A stretch of DNA of 57,522 nt, taken from Prevotella sp. (lineage in GTDB: Bacteria; Bacteroidota; Bacteroidia; Bacteroidales; Bacteroidaceae). The DNA lies in NCBI GenBank assembly GCA_022511065.1, contig JAFLSG010000007.1:1-57522 (forward strand), in the 5' to 3' direction. The position numbers and the translations under genes are program-made. This document shows positions 37,146-47,000 of the stretch, in pieces (the first letter of the stretch is position 1; the number at the start of each line of letters is the position of its first letter). Below the pieces are notes generated by a model, which saw only the letters and a list, made by a program, of their open reading frames with translations, made no database searches and had not been told where the DNA came from.

Positions 37146-38354
37146 ATGAAAGAATCTTATTTTGTGGATGAAAGGGGATTTTACGGAGAGTTCGGCGGCG
37201 CCTATGTGCCGGAGATACTCTACAAGTGTGTGCACGACTTGCAGAAGTCTTACCTTCCGATTGTCGAGTCGGAGGAGTTTAAGCGGGAGTATCACGCCTT
37301 GCTGAAAGATTATGTAGGTCGCCCCTCACCTTTATATTATGCCAAGCGGATGAGTGAGCGTTACGGTTGCCAACTCTATCTGAAGCGCGAGGACTTGAAC
37401 CACACGGGTGCGCATAAGATTAACAATACCATCGGGCAGATACTTTTGGCGAAGAAGATGGGCAAGACCCGCATCATTGCAGAGACGGGGGCCGGACAGC
37501 ATGGTGTGGCGACCGCCACCGTCTGCGCACTGATGAATATGAAGTGCGAAGTGTTTATGGGAGCCACCGACGTGGAGCGGCAGCACACCAACGTGGAGCG
37601 TATGAAGATGCTCGGCGCAGAGGTGCATCCCGTGCGCACGGGTAATATGACCCTCTCCGATGCTTGTTCCGAGGCTATCAGGGACTGGTGCTGCCATCCA
37701 GCGGACACCTTTTATATAGTAGGTTCCACCATGGGACCGCATCCCTATCCCGACCTTGTGGCGCGGATGCAGAGCGTCATCTCGGAGGAAATCAAGTGGC
37801 AACTGCAGGAAAAGATTGGGCGCGACTATCCCGACTACCTCATTGCCTGCATCGGTGGCGGCAGCAATGCAGCCGGAACCATCTACCATTATGTGGATGA
37901 CGAGCGGGTGAAGATTGTGCTGGCGGAGGCAGGCGGCCACGGATGGCAGACTGACCACACGGCAGCCACTATCCACAAAGGCACGACAGGTATCCTGCAT
38001 GGGGCAAAAATGCTCGTTATGCAGAATGAAGACGGGCAGATTCAAGAAGCCTTCACCATCTCGGCGGGCCTTGATTATCCTGGTGTAGGGCCTATGCACT
38101 GTAATATGGCAAAGAAAGGACGTACGAAAGTCGTGAGCATCAATGACGACGAGGCCATTTACGGCGGCTACGAACTGACACGCATGGAGGGCATCATCCC
38201 TGCCATCGAGAGTGCCCATGCCATTGCAGCCCTGAAGAAACTGACCTTCAAACCCGATGATGTGGTGGTGCTGACGGTCAGCGGGCGCGGTGACAAGGAT
38301 GTGGAAACCTATCTAAACAACAAAGCATTGGCAAAGGAATATGGAGACTTTTAA
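37146..38354 (+). CDS. trpB: TrpB, tryptophan synthase beta chain (TrpB1)
   Basis: Condenses indole with serine in the TrpA2B2 complex. The 402-residue product is a classical TrpB1: N-terminal FYGEFGGAYVPEIL, PLP Lys 91 in NHTGAHKINN, phosphate loop GGGSNAAG, and VSGRGDKD near the C-terminus. It is the first gene of the trp operon, behind the attenuator and a purine-rich ribosome-binding site (AAAGAAGAAAG). Unusually for a trp operon it comes first, while its partner trpA is last. A second TrpB of the other class lies 20 kb upstream. Confidence 0.96.
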   Translation: MKESYFVDERGFYGEFGGAYVPEILYKCVHDLQKSYLPIVESEEFKREYHALLKDYVGRPSPLYYAKRMSERYGCQLYLKREDLNHTGAHKINNTIGQILLAKKMGKTRIIAETGAGQHGVATATVCALMNMKCEVFMGATDVERQHTNVERMKMLGAEVHPVRTGNMTLSDACSEAIRDWCCHPADTFYIVGSTMGPHPYPDLVARMQSVISEEIKWQLQEKIGRDYPDYLIACIGGGSNAAGTIYHYVDDERVKIVLAEAGGHGWQTDHTAATIHKGTTGILHGAKMLVMQNEDGQIQEAFTISAGLDYPGVGPMHCNMAKKGRTKVVSINDDEAIYGGYELTRMEGIIPAIESAHAIAALKKLTFKPDDVVVLTVSGRGDKDVETYLNNKALAKEYGDF

Positions 38355-39732
38355 ATATCAGACGGCGAGCCGGACGATTCTGGCTGACCTTTATACCCCT
38401 GTGGGCGTGTATATGCGACTGCGGGACATCTATCCGCAGAGCGCGCTAATGGAGAGTTCGGACTATCACGACCCCAACAACTCGCGCTCGTTCATCGGCA
38501 TCAACCCGATTGCTTCCGTCGCCATCAGCCACGGTGAGGCCATCTGTCAGTTCCCTGACGGCAGCACGACGAGACACGAGGTGAATGCCGACTATCGCTC
38601 GGACAAGGCGATACACGCCTTCATCGACCGCATTGAGGTGACGGGTGAACACGCCGATTTCTGCGGACTCTATGGCTACACGGCCTTCAACGCCGTGCGC
38701 TACTTCGAGGATATCGCCGTGAAGGATGAGACACAGGAGAAGAATGATGCGCCCGATATGCTCTATATATTATATAAGGACATCATCGTGTTCGACCATT
38801 TCAACAACCAACTGACCATCGTGACACTTGGCGGCGAACTGGAGTTGGATGCTATCTACAAGCAGATGAACCGCACTAACGTGCAGGCATACGATTTCCA
38901 CCCCGTCGGTGAGACCACCAGCCCGCTGACCGACGAGGAGCATAAGGCGAACATCCGTCGGGGCATCGCGCACTGTCTCCGTGGTGATGTGTTCCAGATT
39001 GTACTTTCCCGCCGCTTCGTGCAGAAATATGAGGGCGATGATTTCAAACTCTACCGCGCGCTCCGCAGCATCAATCCGAGTCCGTATCTGTTCTATTTCG
39101 ACTTCGGAGGTTTCCGCATCTTCGGTTCTTCTCCAGAGACCCATTGCCGCATTGAGGGTGGCAAGGCATACATCGACCCGATTGCCGGCACCACCAAGCG
39201 TACGGGCGATGCAGAGGCCGACCGCCTTGGTGCGGAGTATCTGCGTAATGACCCGAAGGAAAATGCGGAGCACGTGATGCTCGTTGATCTCGCCCGCAAC
39301 GACTTGTCGCGCAACTGTCACGGTGTAAAGGTGGATTTTTACAAAGACTTGCAATACTATTCCCACGTGATACACCTCGTGAGCCGCGTCAGTGGCACGC
39401 TCGACGAAGGGGCAGACCCCATCAAGGCATTCATTGACACCTTCCCCGCCGGCACGCTTTCCGGTGCGCCAAAGGTGCGCGCGATGCAACTGATTTCGGA
39501 GTATGAACCTCACAACCGCGGTGCATACGGTGGCTGCATCGGCTATATCGGATTGGACGGGAGCCTTAATCAGGCGATTACCATCCGTACGTTTGTCAGT
39601 CGCAACGGCGAACTGTGGTTTCAGGCGGGCGGTGGCATCGTGGCGAAGAGCGACGAGGAATATGAGTTGCAGGAAGTGAACAACAAGCTCGGGGCGTTGC
39701 GCCGGGCGATATTGATGGCAGAAAAGATGTAA
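38341..39732 (+). CDS. trpE: TrpE, anthranilate synthase component I
   Basis: Uses chorismate and ammonia from TrpG to make anthranilate. The 463-residue product has the N-terminal regulatory region with LMESSDYHD, close to the LLES tryptophan-binding motif of feedback-inhibited enzymes. The chorismate-binding domain includes SPETHCRIEGGKAYIDPIAG, LVDLARND and GTLSGAPKVRAMQ. Its ATG lies within trpB, overlapping the stop by 14 nt, so the genes are translationally coupled. Confidence 0.95.
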   Translation: METFKYQTASRTILADLYTPVGVYMRLRDIYPQSALMESSDYHDPNNSRSFIGINPIASVAISHGEAICQFPDGSTTRHEVNADYRSDKAIHAFIDRIEVTGEHADFCGLYGYTAFNAVRYFEDIAVKDETQEKNDAPDMLYILYKDIIVFDHFNNQLTIVTLGGELELDAIYKQMNRTNVQAYDFHPVGETTSPLTDEEHKANIRRGIAHCLRGDVFQIVLSRRFVQKYEGDDFKLYRALRSINPSPYLFYFDFGGFRIFGSSPETHCRIEGGKAYIDPIAGTTKRTGDAEADRLGAEYLRNDPKENAEHVMLVDLARNDLSRNCHGVKVDFYKDLQYYSHVIHLVSRVSGTLDEGADPIKAFIDTFPAGTLSGAPKVRAMQLISEYEPHNRGAYGGCIGYIGLDGSLNQAITIRTFVSRNGELWFQAGGGIVAKSDEEYELQEVNNKLGALRRAILMAEKM

Positions 39733-39738
39733 AGGCTT

Positions 39739-40302
39739 ATGAAGATTGTAATTATCGACAACTACGACTCGTTCACATACAACTTGAGTCATTTGGTGAA
39801 GGAATTAGGTGCGGAGGTGACGGTGTTCCGCAACGACCGTTTTGCACTGCCGCAGTTGGAGGAGTTCGACAAGATTATCCTCTCCCCCGGGCCTGGCATT
39901 CCCTCTGAAGCGGGTTTACTTCTTGAGGTCATCCGCACCTACGCCGGCAAGAAACCCATCCTCGGCGTCTGCCTTGGGCATCAGGCCATCGGTGAGGTGT
40001 TCGGTGGAAAGCTCGAGAATCTCTCGGAGGTATTCCACGGTATCGCCACCGAAGGGACGCAGTTCGGCAATGACTGTCTGTTCGACGGACTGCCCCGCCG
40101 CATCACGATGGGGCGCTATCACTCATGGGTCGTATCTAAGGACGGTTTCCCCGACTGTCTCGAAGTGACTGCCAAGAGCGACGAGGGACAGATTATGGCA
40201 CTTCGCCACAAGACCTTGGATGTGCGGGGCATCCAGTTTCACCCCGAGAGTGTGCTGACCCCCGACGGTCGGAAGATGCTCCAGAATTGGTTGAACTCAT
40301 AA
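39739..40302 (+). CDS. trpG: TrpG, anthranilate synthase glutamine amidotransferase
   Basis: Releases ammonia from glutamine for TrpE. This 187-residue class I amidotransferase shows IIDNYDSFTYNL, the oxyanion strand SPGPGIPSEAG, nucleophile Cys 78 in LGVCLGHQAI, and His in VRGIQFHPESVL. It is a free-standing subunit, not fused to trpD as in enterics. It starts 6 nt after the trpE stop. Confidence 0.95.
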   Translation: MKIVIIDNYDSFTYNLSHLVKELGAEVTVFRNDRFALPQLEEFDKIILSPGPGIPSEAGLLLEVIRTYAGKKPILGVCLGHQAIGEVFGGKLENLSEVFHGIATEGTQFGNDCLFDGLPRRITMGRYHSWVVSKDGFPDCLEVTAKSDEGQIMALRHKTLDVRGIQFHPESVLTPDGRKMLQNWLNS

Positions 40303-40316
40303 ACATAAAAACGAAT

Positions 40317-41327
40317 ATGGCACAGACAATGAAAGACATCCTCAACAGGATGCTGAACCACGAGGAACTTTCCCGTGAGGAAATGAAGGAGATTCTTATA
40401 GGCATTACCCGGAGCGAGTTCCCAACAGAACAGATAACGGCACTGCTGACCGCCCTGCAGATGCGCGGCGTGACCGTGGAGGAACTGCTCGGTTTCCGCG
40501 ACGGAATCCTTGAGACGGGCGTGCCCGCCATCCTCGAAGCGGACCGCTACATTGATGTGGTGGGGACAGGCGGCGACCGAAAGAACACGTTTAATATCTC
40601 CACTACCTCCTGTTTCGTGATTGCCGGCGCAGGCTACAAGGTGGCAAAGCACGGCAACTACGCCGCCACTTCCACCTCCGGCGCATCGAATGTGATTGCC
40701 AACCACGGCGTGACTTTCACCGACGACATCGACAAATTGAACCGCTCGCTCAACGAGGCGGGCATCGTCTATCTGCATGCCCAGTTGTTTGCACGCGCCA
40801 TGCGCTTCGTTGGCCCTATCCGCAAGGCGTTGCAGTTCCCTACAATCTTCAACTTGCTCGGCCCATTGGTAAATCCAAGTCAGCCGCCTTGCCAGTTGCT
40901 CGGCGTGGCTACGCTCGATCAGATGCGCCTCTACCGGCAGGTCTATCAGCGCATCGGCATCGACTACGGCATCGTGAACTCCATCGACGGCTATGACGAG
41001 ATCTCGCTGACGGGCGACTTCAAGGTGACGACCAACGACTACGAGCGGATATTCAAACCCGCCGACCTTGGTTTTGAGATTGCCAAGCCCGAGGAACTGA
41101 TGGGCGGTGCAACTGAAGAGGAGGCTGCCGCCATCTTCGATGCAGTGCTCGAGAACCGTGCCCTGCCCGCACAGAAGAATATCGTGCTCGCCAATGCCGC
41201 CTTCGGCATACAGGTATTGGAGAAAGGTCGCAAGAGCATAGAGGAGTGTGTGGAGATTGCCCGCGAGTCCATCGACAGCGGTGCAGCGCTCCGTACATTC
41301 AAGAAATTCGTGGAACTCAATTCTTGA
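40317..41327 (+). CDS. trpD: TrpD, anthranilate phosphoribosyltransferase
   Basis: Transfers phosphoribose from PRPP to anthranilate. The 336-residue product has the N-terminal helical bundle, then DVVGTGGDRKNTFNIST for PRPP binding, KHGNYAATSTSGASNV (usually KHGNRAxSSxxGSAD) and GPLVNPSQP. Tyr replaces the usual Arg in the KHGNR box, a variation worth noting. I use the ATG at 40317; the frame opens at 40287 but that part overlaps trpG. Confidence 0.94.
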   Translation: MAQTMKDILNRMLNHEELSREEMKEILIGITRSEFPTEQITALLTALQMRGVTVEELLGFRDGILETGVPAILEADRYIDVVGTGGDRKNTFNISTTSCFVIAGAGYKVAKHGNYAATSTSGASNVIANHGVTFTDDIDKLNRSLNEAGIVYLHAQLFARAMRFVGPIRKALQFPTIFNLLGPLVNPSQPPCQLLGVATLDQMRLYRQVYQRIGIDYGIVNSIDGYDEISLTGDFKVTTNDYERIFKPADLGFEIAKPEELMGGATEEEAAAIFDAVLENRALPAQKNIVLANAAFGIQVLEKGRKSIEECVEIARESIDSGAALRTFKKFVELNS

Positions 41328-41332
41328 ACAGT

Positions 41333-42121
41333 ATGGCAGATATATTAGAAGAGATTGTCGCCCATAAGCGACTCGAAGTGCAACGCTTTAAGGAACGGCT
41401 GAGTGAGCGCGAGATTCACCGCCGCGTAGAGCCGTTGCTCGATGTGCCGACAGCATCAATGAAAGAGGCGTTGCAGGCATCTGCCTCGGGCATCATCGCA
41501 GAGTTCAAACGCAAGTCGCCCTCAAAAGGGTGGATCAAGGAAGACGGCAAGGCCGAAGAGATACCGCTCGCCTATCAGCAGAATGGTGCCGCCGCACTGA
41601 GCATCCTCACGGATGAGAAGTATTTCGGAGGCGATGATGCGTTCATCGAGACAGCCCGTCGTGCAGGTGTGCAGATACCTATCTTATATAAGAACTTTGT
41701 GATAGATGAGTATCAGTTGTTTCAGGCGCGCCTCTGCGGGGCATCCGCCGTACTGCTGATAGCCGCCGACCTGACACGACAAGACTGCCGGTCGCTCCTG
41801 CACACCGCCCACGAACTCGGATTAGAGGTGCTGCTCGAGATGCATTCGGAGCCGGAGTTGGAGTATGCCGACTTTGAGCCGGATATGTGCGGCATCAACA
41901 ACCGCAACCTCGGCACGTTCATCACCGACGTTCAGAACTCCTTCCGCCTGGCGGCACAGCTTCCCAAAGAGGCGGTAAAAGTGAGTGAAAGCGGCATTTC
42001 GGACCCTGATACCGTGAAGGCGCTCCGTCTTGCGGGCTTCCGGGGATTCCTTATCGGAGAGAATTTTATGAAGACTGCCGCCCCCGGTCAGGCGTTGGCG
42101 GCGTTCATTGAAAAGCTTTGA
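41333..42121 (+). CDS. trpC: TrpC, indole-3-glycerol-phosphate synthase
   Basis: Closes the indole ring. The 262-residue barrel has the N-terminal helix ILEEIVAHKRLEV, catalytic-type FKRKSPSKG, ALSILTDEKYFGG, LYKNFVIDEYQ with catalytic Lys, and GINNRNLGTF. It is monofunctional, unlike the fused TrpC-TrpF of enterics. I start at ATG 41333, 5 nt after trpD; the longer frame lies within trpD. Confidence 0.95.
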   Translation: MADILEEIVAHKRLEVQRFKERLSEREIHRRVEPLLDVPTASMKEALQASASGIIAEFKRKSPSKGWIKEDGKAEEIPLAYQQNGAAALSILTDEKYFGGDDAFIETARRAGVQIPILYKNFVIDEYQLFQARLCGASAVLLIAADLTRQDCRSLLHTAHELGLEVLLEMHSEPELEYADFEPDMCGINNRNLGTFITDVQNSFRLAAQLPKEAVKVSESGISDPDTVKALRLAGFRGFLIGENFMKTAAPGQALAAFIEKL

Positions 42122-42129
42122 AAAAGAAT

Positions 42130-42825
42130 ATGATAGAGACAATCACTGGCAACAAGATATTAATCAAGGTGTGTGGCATGCGGGAGGCAGAGAACATCCG
42201 CAAGATGGAGGTTCTGCGCATCGACTGGCTCGGCTTCATCTTCGCACCGCAGTCGCCACGCTATGTGGAGAAATGCCCAGGGCGATTGCGCAAGCGGGCG
42301 AAGCGTGTCGGCGTTTTCATGGATGCCGATACAGACGAAATCATCCGACGGATCAGGGAATTCCGGCTCGACATCCTGCAACTGCACGGTAGCGAGTCGC
42401 CTGAATACATTGCCCGTCTGCGGGAAGAATTGTCGGAAGCCGCCGAGAAAGCCTATCGCTCAAGCCGGATATCCCCGTTTATTCAAATCATGAAGGCCAT
42501 CAGCATCGAAACGGAAGAGGACTTGGCAACCGCCGAATTATATGCCCAGAATGCTGAGACTGCTCCCGACTACTTCCTCTTTGACACGAAAGGGAAGTTG
42601 GCTGGCGGCAATGGTACGCAGTTCGACTGGAGCGTATTGTCGCATTATCACGGCAGCATTCCGTTCTTGCTCAGTGGCGGTATAGGCCCAGAGGATGCCG
42701 AGCGCGTCAAGGTTTTCTATCATCCCCAGTGCATCGGCATTGACCTCAACTCCCGCTTTGAGATTGCTCCCGCGCTCAAAGACGTGGCATTGATTCGCCG
42801 TTTCATGGGAGAAATAAAGACATAA
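42130..42825 (+). CDS. trpF: TrpF, phosphoribosylanthranilate isomerase
   Basis: Amadori rearrangement step of tryptophan synthesis. The 231-residue barrel has the catalytic Cys in KVCGMREAENI, GFIFAPQSPRYV, LQLHGSESP and the C-terminal SGGIGPED and GIDLNSRFE. The frame can begin at a TTG that overlaps the trpC stop (42118), but the ATG at 42130 after AAAAAGAAT is more likely. Confidence 0.94.
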   Translation: MIETITGNKILIKVCGMREAENIRKMEVLRIDWLGFIFAPQSPRYVEKCPGRLRKRAKRVGVFMDADTDEIIRRIREFRLDILQLHGSESPEYIARLREELSEAAEKAYRSSRISPFIQIMKAISIETEEDLATAELYAQNAETAPDYFLFDTKGKLAGGNGTQFDWSVLSHYHGSIPFLLSGGIGPEDAERVKVFYHPQCIGIDLNSRFEIAPALKDVALIRRFMGEIKT

Positions 42826-42884
42826 GGTTGTGCTTGGCACAATCCCACAGACCCCATTGACTTGGAAATTAAAAACAACAAAAT

Positions 42885-43667
42885 ATGGAAATGAATAAAA
42901 TCAACAAACTGTTCGCAGAGAGCAAAGACCGGAAACTCCTATCACTCTACTTTTGTGCCGGTTGCCCGACGCTGGAAGGCACGGGCGAAGTCATCAAGAC
43001 GATGGAGCGCAGGGGCATCGATATGATAGAGGTAGGCATCCCGTTCAGCGACCCGCTCGCCGACGGCCCCGTCATTCAGAGTGCCGCCACGCAGGCATTG
43101 AAGAACGGAATGAGTCTGCGGAAACTCTTTGCGCAACTTCGTGAAATCAAGGATGAGGTGAGCATTCCGCTCGTACTGATGGGCTATCTGAATCCCATTC
43201 TCCACTACGGCATCGAGGCATTCTGCCAGAGTTGCGTGGAGAGCGGTGTCAGTGGGATGATAATCCCCGACCTGCCCTTCAAGGACTATCAGGACACGGT
43301 GAAGCCCATCGCCGACAAATACGGCCTTCGCATCATTATGCTCATCACCCCGGAGACCGACGAGGAGCGCATTCGTTTCATTGATGACAATACCGACGGA
43401 TTCATCTATATGGTGTCTTCTGCCGCCATTACGGGCGCACAGAAAAACTTTGACGATTCAAAACAAGAGTATTTCCGCCGTATCAATGCGATGAACCTGC
43501 GTAATCCGCGTATGATTGGCTTCGGTATCTCCAACAAGCAGACGCTCGAAGCCGCACAGCAGAACGCCGCAGGTGCGATTATCGGTTCGAAGTTCGTGAC
43601 CTTGCTGAACGAGGCGGGCAATGCTGATGAAGCCCTTGACCGACTCTTCGAAGCGTTAGAGAATTAA
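42885..43667 (+). CDS. trpA: TrpA, tryptophan synthase alpha chain
   Basis: Cleaves indole-3-glycerol phosphate and channels indole to TrpB. The 260-residue barrel has catalytic Glu and Asp in IEVGIPFSDPLADGPVIQ and DLPFKD, and GFGISNKQ for phosphate binding. It is the last gene of the operon, 59 nt after trpF, and is followed by an intrinsic terminator. Confidence 0.95.
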   Translation: MEMNKINKLFAESKDRKLLSLYFCAGCPTLEGTGEVIKTMERRGIDMIEVGIPFSDPLADGPVIQSAATQALKNGMSLRKLFAQLREIKDEVSIPLVLMGYLNPILHYGIEAFCQSCVESGVSGMIIPDLPFKDYQDTVKPIADKYGLRIIMLITPETDEERIRFIDDNTDGFIYMVSSAAITGAQKNFDDSKQEYFRRINAMNLRNPRMIGFGISNKQTLEAAQQNAAGAIIGSKFVTLLNEAGNADEALDRLFEALEN

Positions 43668-43684
43668 GCGGAAAGTTCAGTTAC

Positions 43685-43718
43685 GGGGTGAATGCATCGC
43701 GCATTCACCCTGTTTTTT
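43685..43718 (+). terminator. terminator of the trp operon
   Basis: GGGTGAATGC (43686-43695) pairs perfectly with GCATTCACCC (43701-43710), 5-nt loop, then TGTTTTTT. It ends the trp message and directly precedes repeat array 3. Confidence 0.9.
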
Positions 43719-43722
43719 ACCC

Positions 43723-43912
43723 AAATACAAGCAGTATTCAGCCTGAATACAGGTTGTATATTGACCGAATACAATATGTATATGCCCTGAATACAAATCG
43801 CATACAGGCTGGTGCGGAGAGTGGGCAGGCTGAATACGGGTTGTTTGGAGGCTGAATTCAATGCGTTTGGAGGCTTCAAACGACTCGAAAGGAGGCTCCA
43901 AACGGAGCGGGC
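43723..43912. repeat. 22-nt period repeat array 3
   Basis: Eight contiguous units start at 43723, 43745, 43767, 43789, 43811, 43832, 43854 and 43876, all 22 nt except one of 21, plus a partial ninth. Early units begin GAATACA and carry GTAT after it; later units drift to AAAC/GTTT words and end GGAGGCT. In several places the right half of one unit is complementary to the left half of the next, e.g. CGTTTG (43864-43869) and CAAACG (43877-43882). It starts 4 nt after the trp terminator and ends about 20 nt before the next promoter. Confidence 0.82.
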
Positions 43913-43933
43913 AAACTTTTTTAAGCGATATTA

Positions 43934-43965
43934 TTTGCGAACCTGAGATTTTTTTCGTAACTTTG
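43934..43965 (+). promoter_or_regulatory. promoter of the pectin locus
   Basis: TTTG (43934-43937), 20 bp, TAACTTTG (43958-43965): a full -33/-7 match, 39 nt upstream of the GH28 gene. Confidence 0.8.
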
Positions 43966-44004
43966 CCCACACTTCCTGAAACTAAGAACTAAAACAGTGT
44001 TTTT

Positions 44005-47000
44005 ATGACGAAAAAGTTATTCCAAGTGTTACTTCTGTGTCTGCTGTGCCCGATGATGGGTGCCGCCCAAGGGTGGGACGAGGCAAAATACCGGCAGATA
44101 GAGCAGAGTATCAGGGTGCCGCAGTTCGCGGATGCCGAGTTTTTAATCACCAAGTATGGCGCGAAGCCGACCAACACGGCCGCGCAAAACCAGAAGGCCA
44201 TTAACAAAGCCATCGAGAAATGCTCGAAGAAGGGCGGCGGTAAGGTCATCGTGCCTGCCGGTCAGAAGTTCTTGACGGGTGCCATCACGCTGCTGAGCCA
44301 CGTGAATCTCGTGGTGGAGAAAGATGCTGTGCTGGAGTTTGTCTTTGATCCGAGCCTCTATCCCATCGTGCCGACACGCTGGGAAGGTCTGGACTGCTGG
44401 AATCTCAGTCCGCTGATTTACGCCTACAAGCAGACGGACATCGCCGTGACGGGCGAGGGTACGATTGACGGCGGCGGCAGCAAGGAGACCTGGTGGCCGT
44501 GGTGCGGTGCGCCCCACTATGGCTGGAAGCAGGGCATGACGAGCCAGCGCCTCGGTGCGCGCCCCCGTCTGCTGAAGTCGGCAGAGGACGGCGTGCCTAT
44601 GGATGAGCGCCGCTTCGGACCTGAGGACGGTCTGCGCCCGCAGCTCATCAACTTCAATCAGTGCGAGGGTATCCTCATTGAGAACGTGACGCTGCTCCGC
44701 TCTCCCTTTTGGGTAATCCACCCGCTGCTCTCGACGGACATCACCGTGCGGGGCGTACACATCAACAATGACGGTCCCAACGGCGATGGTTGCGACCCCG
44801 AGTCGTGCGACCGCGTGATGATAGAGAACTGTTTCTTCAACACGGGTGACGACTGTATCGCCATCAAGAGCGGACGCAACAACGACGGCCGCCTCTGGGA
44901 CAAGCCCTCTGAGAACATCATCATCCGCAACTGCGAGATGCGCAACGGGCACGGTGGCGTGGTTATCGGTAGTGAGATTACCGGTGGTTGCCGCAATGTA
45001 TATGCCCACGACAACGTGATGGATTCGCCGAACCTCGACCGCGTGATTCGCATCAAGACCAACACTTGTCGCGGTGGTATTATCGAAAACATCAACGCCC
45101 GCAACATCAAAGTAGGTCAGTGCCGCGAGAGTGTGCTGAAAATCAACCTCGACTACGAGCCGAATGAAATCTGCTGCCGTGGCTTTGCACCGACGGTGCG
45201 CAACGTGAACATTGAGAATATCACTTGCGAGAAGTCGAAGTACGGCGTGCAAATCATCGCCCTCGACTCCGTTTGCAACGTGTATGACATCAACGTGAAG
45301 AATTGTCGTTTCAACGGTGTGAAGGATGGCAACACGATTACAGGTCAGACACGCAACGTGACCTACGACAATCTGTTCATCAACGGCAGTCTTTCCTTGA
45401 TTAATGCGCCTTACGAGCACTATTCGGAGTGGATGACCTACTCAGAAATGAAGCGCGTGCCGAAGCCTTTCTTGCTTGATTTCGCCACGAGACCGCGCTG
45501 GAGCTATGTGATGGGCATCGAGTTGGAGTCCATGCTCGACACTTACCTTAAATACGGCGGCGAGGATATTCGCAAGTATTGTCAGGAATATACCGACACG
45601 ATGATTAACGAGAAGGGTGAGATTCGCACCTACAAGATTGAGGACTACAACCTCGACCAGATTCGTACCGGCCACTTTGTTGCCCGTATGTATCAGAACT
45701 ACCCCGAGGCAAAGAACCTCAAAGCCATGCAGACGCTGATGAAGCAGTTGGAGAATCAGCCTCGCACCGTGGAAGATAAGGTATTCTGGCACAAGGCAAT
45801 CTATTCCTATCAGGTGTGGCTCGACGGCATCTTCATGGGTCTGCCGTTCCACACGATGACCGCCCGCGACCTGCTGAAGCCGCAACAAGCAAAGAAGATT
45901 TACGACGATGCGGTGAACCAGATAGCTGTGACCTACAAGCGCACGCTCGACCCGAAAACGGGACTGAACCGCCACGCATGGGACGAGACGAAGGAAATGT
46001 TCTGGGCAGACAAGGAGACAGGACTCTCGCAGCACTGTTGGGGACGAGCCCAAGGATGGTACACGATGGCACTCATCGAGTTGCTCGACGTGCTGCCCGA
46101 GGACTATGCCCGCCGCGCAGAGGTTCTTGACCTGCTGCAAAAGGATCTTGATGCCATCATCAAGTGGCAAGATAAGGCTACGGGTCTGTGGTATCAGGTG
46201 ATGGATGCACCGGGTCGCGAGGGTAACTATCTCGAATCAACCTGCTCTGCAATGTTCGCTTATGTGCTGCTGAAGGCTTACAACAAAGGCTATCTCGGTG
46301 TGCAATACCGCGATGCGGGCATCAAGGCATACCAGGGAATCATCAAGAACTTCATCCGTGTGAACGAGGATAAGACCATATCGCTGACGCAGTGCTGCGA
46401 GGTGGCAGGCCTTGGCCCGGGCGTAAGCGCAAAGGTATTGAAGGCCGCTCCCACGGTGAAGGAGAACAAACGGCGCGACGGCTCGTTCAATTACTACATC
46501 AGTGAGCCTATCCGCGACAACGATGCAAAGGGTGTTGGCCCGTTCATCTGGGCTTCCCTTGAGATTGAGAAACTGGGATATAACGTGAATAACGTGACAG
46601 CCGCCATCGACCGTCACGCCCTCGTCACCCGCAACAACCCCATTATCACGGAGCCGGACGCTCTTGCCTCGCTGTCAGTAGGCAACGGTCACTTCGCTGC
46701 CACCGTGGATGTAACGGGTCTGCAGTCGTTCCCTTTTGAATATGGGGCAGGTGTGCCCCTGAACTCGATGTCAGACTGGGGCTGGCATTCGTTCGAAAAC
46801 ACCAATCACCTGAAGGTGTCGGAGACTGAAAAGGCCTTCGACCTCGGGCACGGCCATCAGGAGATTTATGCCGTCGAGTACAAGCAGGGCGGGCGCAACC
46901 AAGAGGCGACGGAGTATTTCCGCGTCAATCCCCACCGCCTGAACCTCGGCACCATCGGGCTCGAACTTAGGTCGGCAGACGGGAGTGACATCCCGCTGAA

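Noticed and set aside
44143..45420. 425-codon open frame on the - strand
   Set aside because: Antisense to the GH28 module whose catalytic motifs are all intact; no family resemblance.
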